From Crocinitomicaceae bacterium (lineage in GTDB: Bacteria > Bacteroidota > Bacteroidia > Flavobacteriales_G > Salibacteraceae): 64,000 nt of DNA. This document shows positions 62,681 through 64,000 of the stretch, in pieces; the stretch's first letter is position 1, and every line of letters starts with the position of its first letter. The notes under the pieces are model-generated. The model did no database searches, was not told where the DNA came from, and saw nothing but the letters and a program-made list of their open reading frames with translations. The position numbers were made by a program, and so were the translations under genes. The DNA lies in the NCBI GenBank assembly GCA_002713215.1, contig PAVO01000014.1:62001-126000 (forward strand), given 5' to 3'.

Positions 62681-64000
62681 ATGGCGGAAGAAGTAACCTA
62701 TAATGAGTCGAATATTCGTTCCCTCGATTGGAAGGAACACATCCGTATGCGCCCCGGAATGTACATTGGGAAAACGGGTGATGGTTCGGCTGCTGATGAT
62801 GGTATTTATATCCTGGTAAAAGAGGTTATCGACAACTGTATCGATGAATTTGTAATGGGGAACGGAAAGAATGTTGACGTTTCCATTAAGGATGGTAAAG
62901 TAAAGGTTAGGGATTATGGACGAGGAATTCCCCTGGGAAAGGTTATTGACTGTGTTTCCAAAATAAACACAGGTGGCAAATACGATTCAAAAGCATTTAA
63001 AAAATCCGTCGGACTAAACGGAGTGGGAACTAAGGCGGTAAATGCTTTATCTGATCACTTTACTGTGGAGAGTATACGAGAAGGAAAGCTTAAGAAGGCA
63101 GTTTTTGAGCATGGAGAATTAATTGATGACGCACCCATTGAATCATCTTCCATTCGGCATGGAACGCGAATTTCTTTTATACCGGATAATACCATTTTCA
63201 AGAACTTTAAATTCAGAGGCGAATACGTAAAAAACATGCTGTTGAACTATGCATACCTCAATCGGGGGTTAAAAATGCATTTCAATGGTGAAGAGTTTTA
63301 TTCCGAAAATGGGTTGCTTGATTTATTGAAAGATAAACTTACCGCAGAACCCTTGTATCCAATTGTTCATTTGGTTGGTGAAGATATTGAAGTGGCTATA
63401 ACACATACGGCTAGTTATGGAGAGGAACTCTATTCATTTGTAAACGGACAATACACTACCCAGGGAGGTACACATCAAGGTGCCTTTCGTGAAGCCTATG
63501 TAAAGGTAGTTCGCGAATTTTTTGGAAAGAGCTACGAAGCGGTAGATGTACGTTCGGGTTTGGTTGCAGCCATTAGTGTGAAAGTAATTGAACCCGTTTT
63601 CGAATCTCAAACCAAGACCAAACTGGGAAGCAACGAGGTGGAGCCAGGAGGGCAATCTATGCGTGCTTTTGTTGGAGATTTTTTAGCCAGGGAACTGGAT
63701 AATTTTCTACACAAGCACCCGGAAGTGGTTGAACCGATCCAAAAGAAAATTCAGCAGAGCGAAAGGGAACGAAAAGACATGGCCGGTATTCGAAAACTGG
63801 CCAAAAAGAGAGCGAAAGAGGTTTCACTACACAACAAGAAATTGCGCGATTGCAAAGTTCATTTGAACGATTCCAGAGACAATGAACGAAAAATTGAAAC
63901 GACCATTTTTATAACCGAGGGAGATTCAGCAAGTGGATCCATTACAAAAGCCAGGGATGTACAAACTCAGGCCGTTTTCAGTTTAAAAGGAAAACCCTTG
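62681..64000 (+). CDS. parE: DNA topoisomerase IV subunit B, 3' end outside the window
   Basis: The 440 visible codons are the ATPase subunit of a type IIA topoisomerase that unlinks daughter chromosomes. The GHKL ATPase motifs are [20 protein letters not shown] and [14 protein letters not shown]. The transducer part has the QTKTKLGS loop with the catalytic Lys, and the TOPRIM part begins with TEGDSASGS. The opening [12 protein letters not shown] fits Bacteroidota ParE rather than GyrB; I infer ParE from the short N-terminus and this motif. The partner gene is expected downstream, outside the window. A 182-nt gap with AT-rich repeats precedes it. Confidence 0.88.
   Translation, partial: MAEEVTYNESNIRSLDWKEHIRMRPGMYIGKTGDGSAADDGIYILVKEVIDNCIDEFVMGNGKNVDVSIKDGKVKVRDYGRGIPLGKVIDCVSKINTGGKYDSKAFKKSVGLNGVGTKAVNALSDHFTVESIREGKLKKAVFEHGELIDDAPIESSSIRHGTRISFIPDNTIFKNFKFRGEYVKNMLLNYAYLNRGLKMHFNGEEFYSENGLLDLLKDKLTAEPLYPIVHLVGEDIEVAITHTASYGEELYSFVNGQYTTQGGTHQGAFREAYVKVVREFFGKSYEAVDVRSGLVAAISVKVIEPVFESQTKTKLGSNEVEPGGQSMRAFVGDFLARELDNFLHKHPEVVEPIQKKIQQSERERKDMAGIRKLAKKRAKEVSLHNKKLRDCKVHLNDSRDNERKIETTIFITEGDSASGSITKARDVQTQAVFSLKGKPL

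Overview
The window looks like chromosomal DNA from a member of the Bacteroidota, most likely Flavobacteriales. The DNA is AT-rich. Surface proteins carry type IX secretion system (T9SS) sorting domains of type A and type B. PorP/SprF and PorQ proteins are present. Many start regions are preceded by the Bacteroidota -7 box TAnnTTTG, with little sign of Shine-Dalgarno sequences. Gene density is high, and I see no insertion sequence, phage, CRISPR array, tRNA or rRNA. I cannot name a genus from sequence alone.

Layout. 1-2235 (minus): end of a polysaccharide locus (polysaccharide deacetylase, formyltransferase, GT2 glycosyltransferase). 2365-3342 (minus): outer-membrane barrel protein. 3514-7849: two tandem paralogous secreted proteins with type B C-termini. 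7991-14676: guaB, three parvulin/SurA-like foldase genes and a MoxR ATPase, closely spaced and probably one operon. 14802-17867: elbB, alpha/beta hydrolase, AI-2E transporter, nitroreductase. 17880-19673 (minus): spondin-N lipoprotein, CPBP protease, SRPBCC protein. 19805-24188: M23/LysM peptidase, small membrane protein, subtilase, di-heme peroxidase. 24430-30482: a 1678-residue PKD-repeat surface protein overlapping its PorP/SprF partner. 30489-34282: phenylacetyl-CoA epoxidase genes paaABCD, with paaE divergent. 34320-37000: EF-hand protein, YceI lipoprotein, metzincin-like protease. 37038-40267: aminotransferase, thioredoxin-like protein, rpmG, a DUF4295 gene, ftsY. 40314-44469 (minus): interrupted secreted protein, SIMPL protein, cmk, porQ, nucleotidyltransferase-like protein. 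44626-48767: aroC, dicarboxylate symporter, hybrid histidine kinase. 49002-54547: AsmA-like protein, PorE-like OmpA protein, DUF4920 lipoprotein. 54603-57794 (minus): split transketolase with a VWA protein gene between the halves. 57908-61204 (minus): a decayed and an intact copy of an unrecognised secreted protein. 61401-64000: ychF and the 5' part of parE.

How it fits together. Much of the window serves the cell envelope: foldases for outer-membrane or secreted proteins, T9SS parts (PorQ, PorP/SprF, a PorE-like anchor), several T9SS cargo proteins, peptidoglycan hydrolysis and AsmA-type envelope maintenance. The rest is housekeeping (IMP dehydrogenase, chorismate synthase, CMP kinase, FtsY, L33, YchF, topoisomerase IV) plus aerobic phenylacetate breakdown.

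The most notable oddities are three reading-frame lesions between 40 and 60 kb: an in-frame TGA at a Trp-like position, a one-base shortfall in an A tract of a transketolase gene, and a paralog with start loss and two in-frame TAA codons. I also single out the two-domain super-repeat of the PKD protein and the VWA gene inside the transketolase pair. I did not find a clearly novel multi-gene defence or mobile system.
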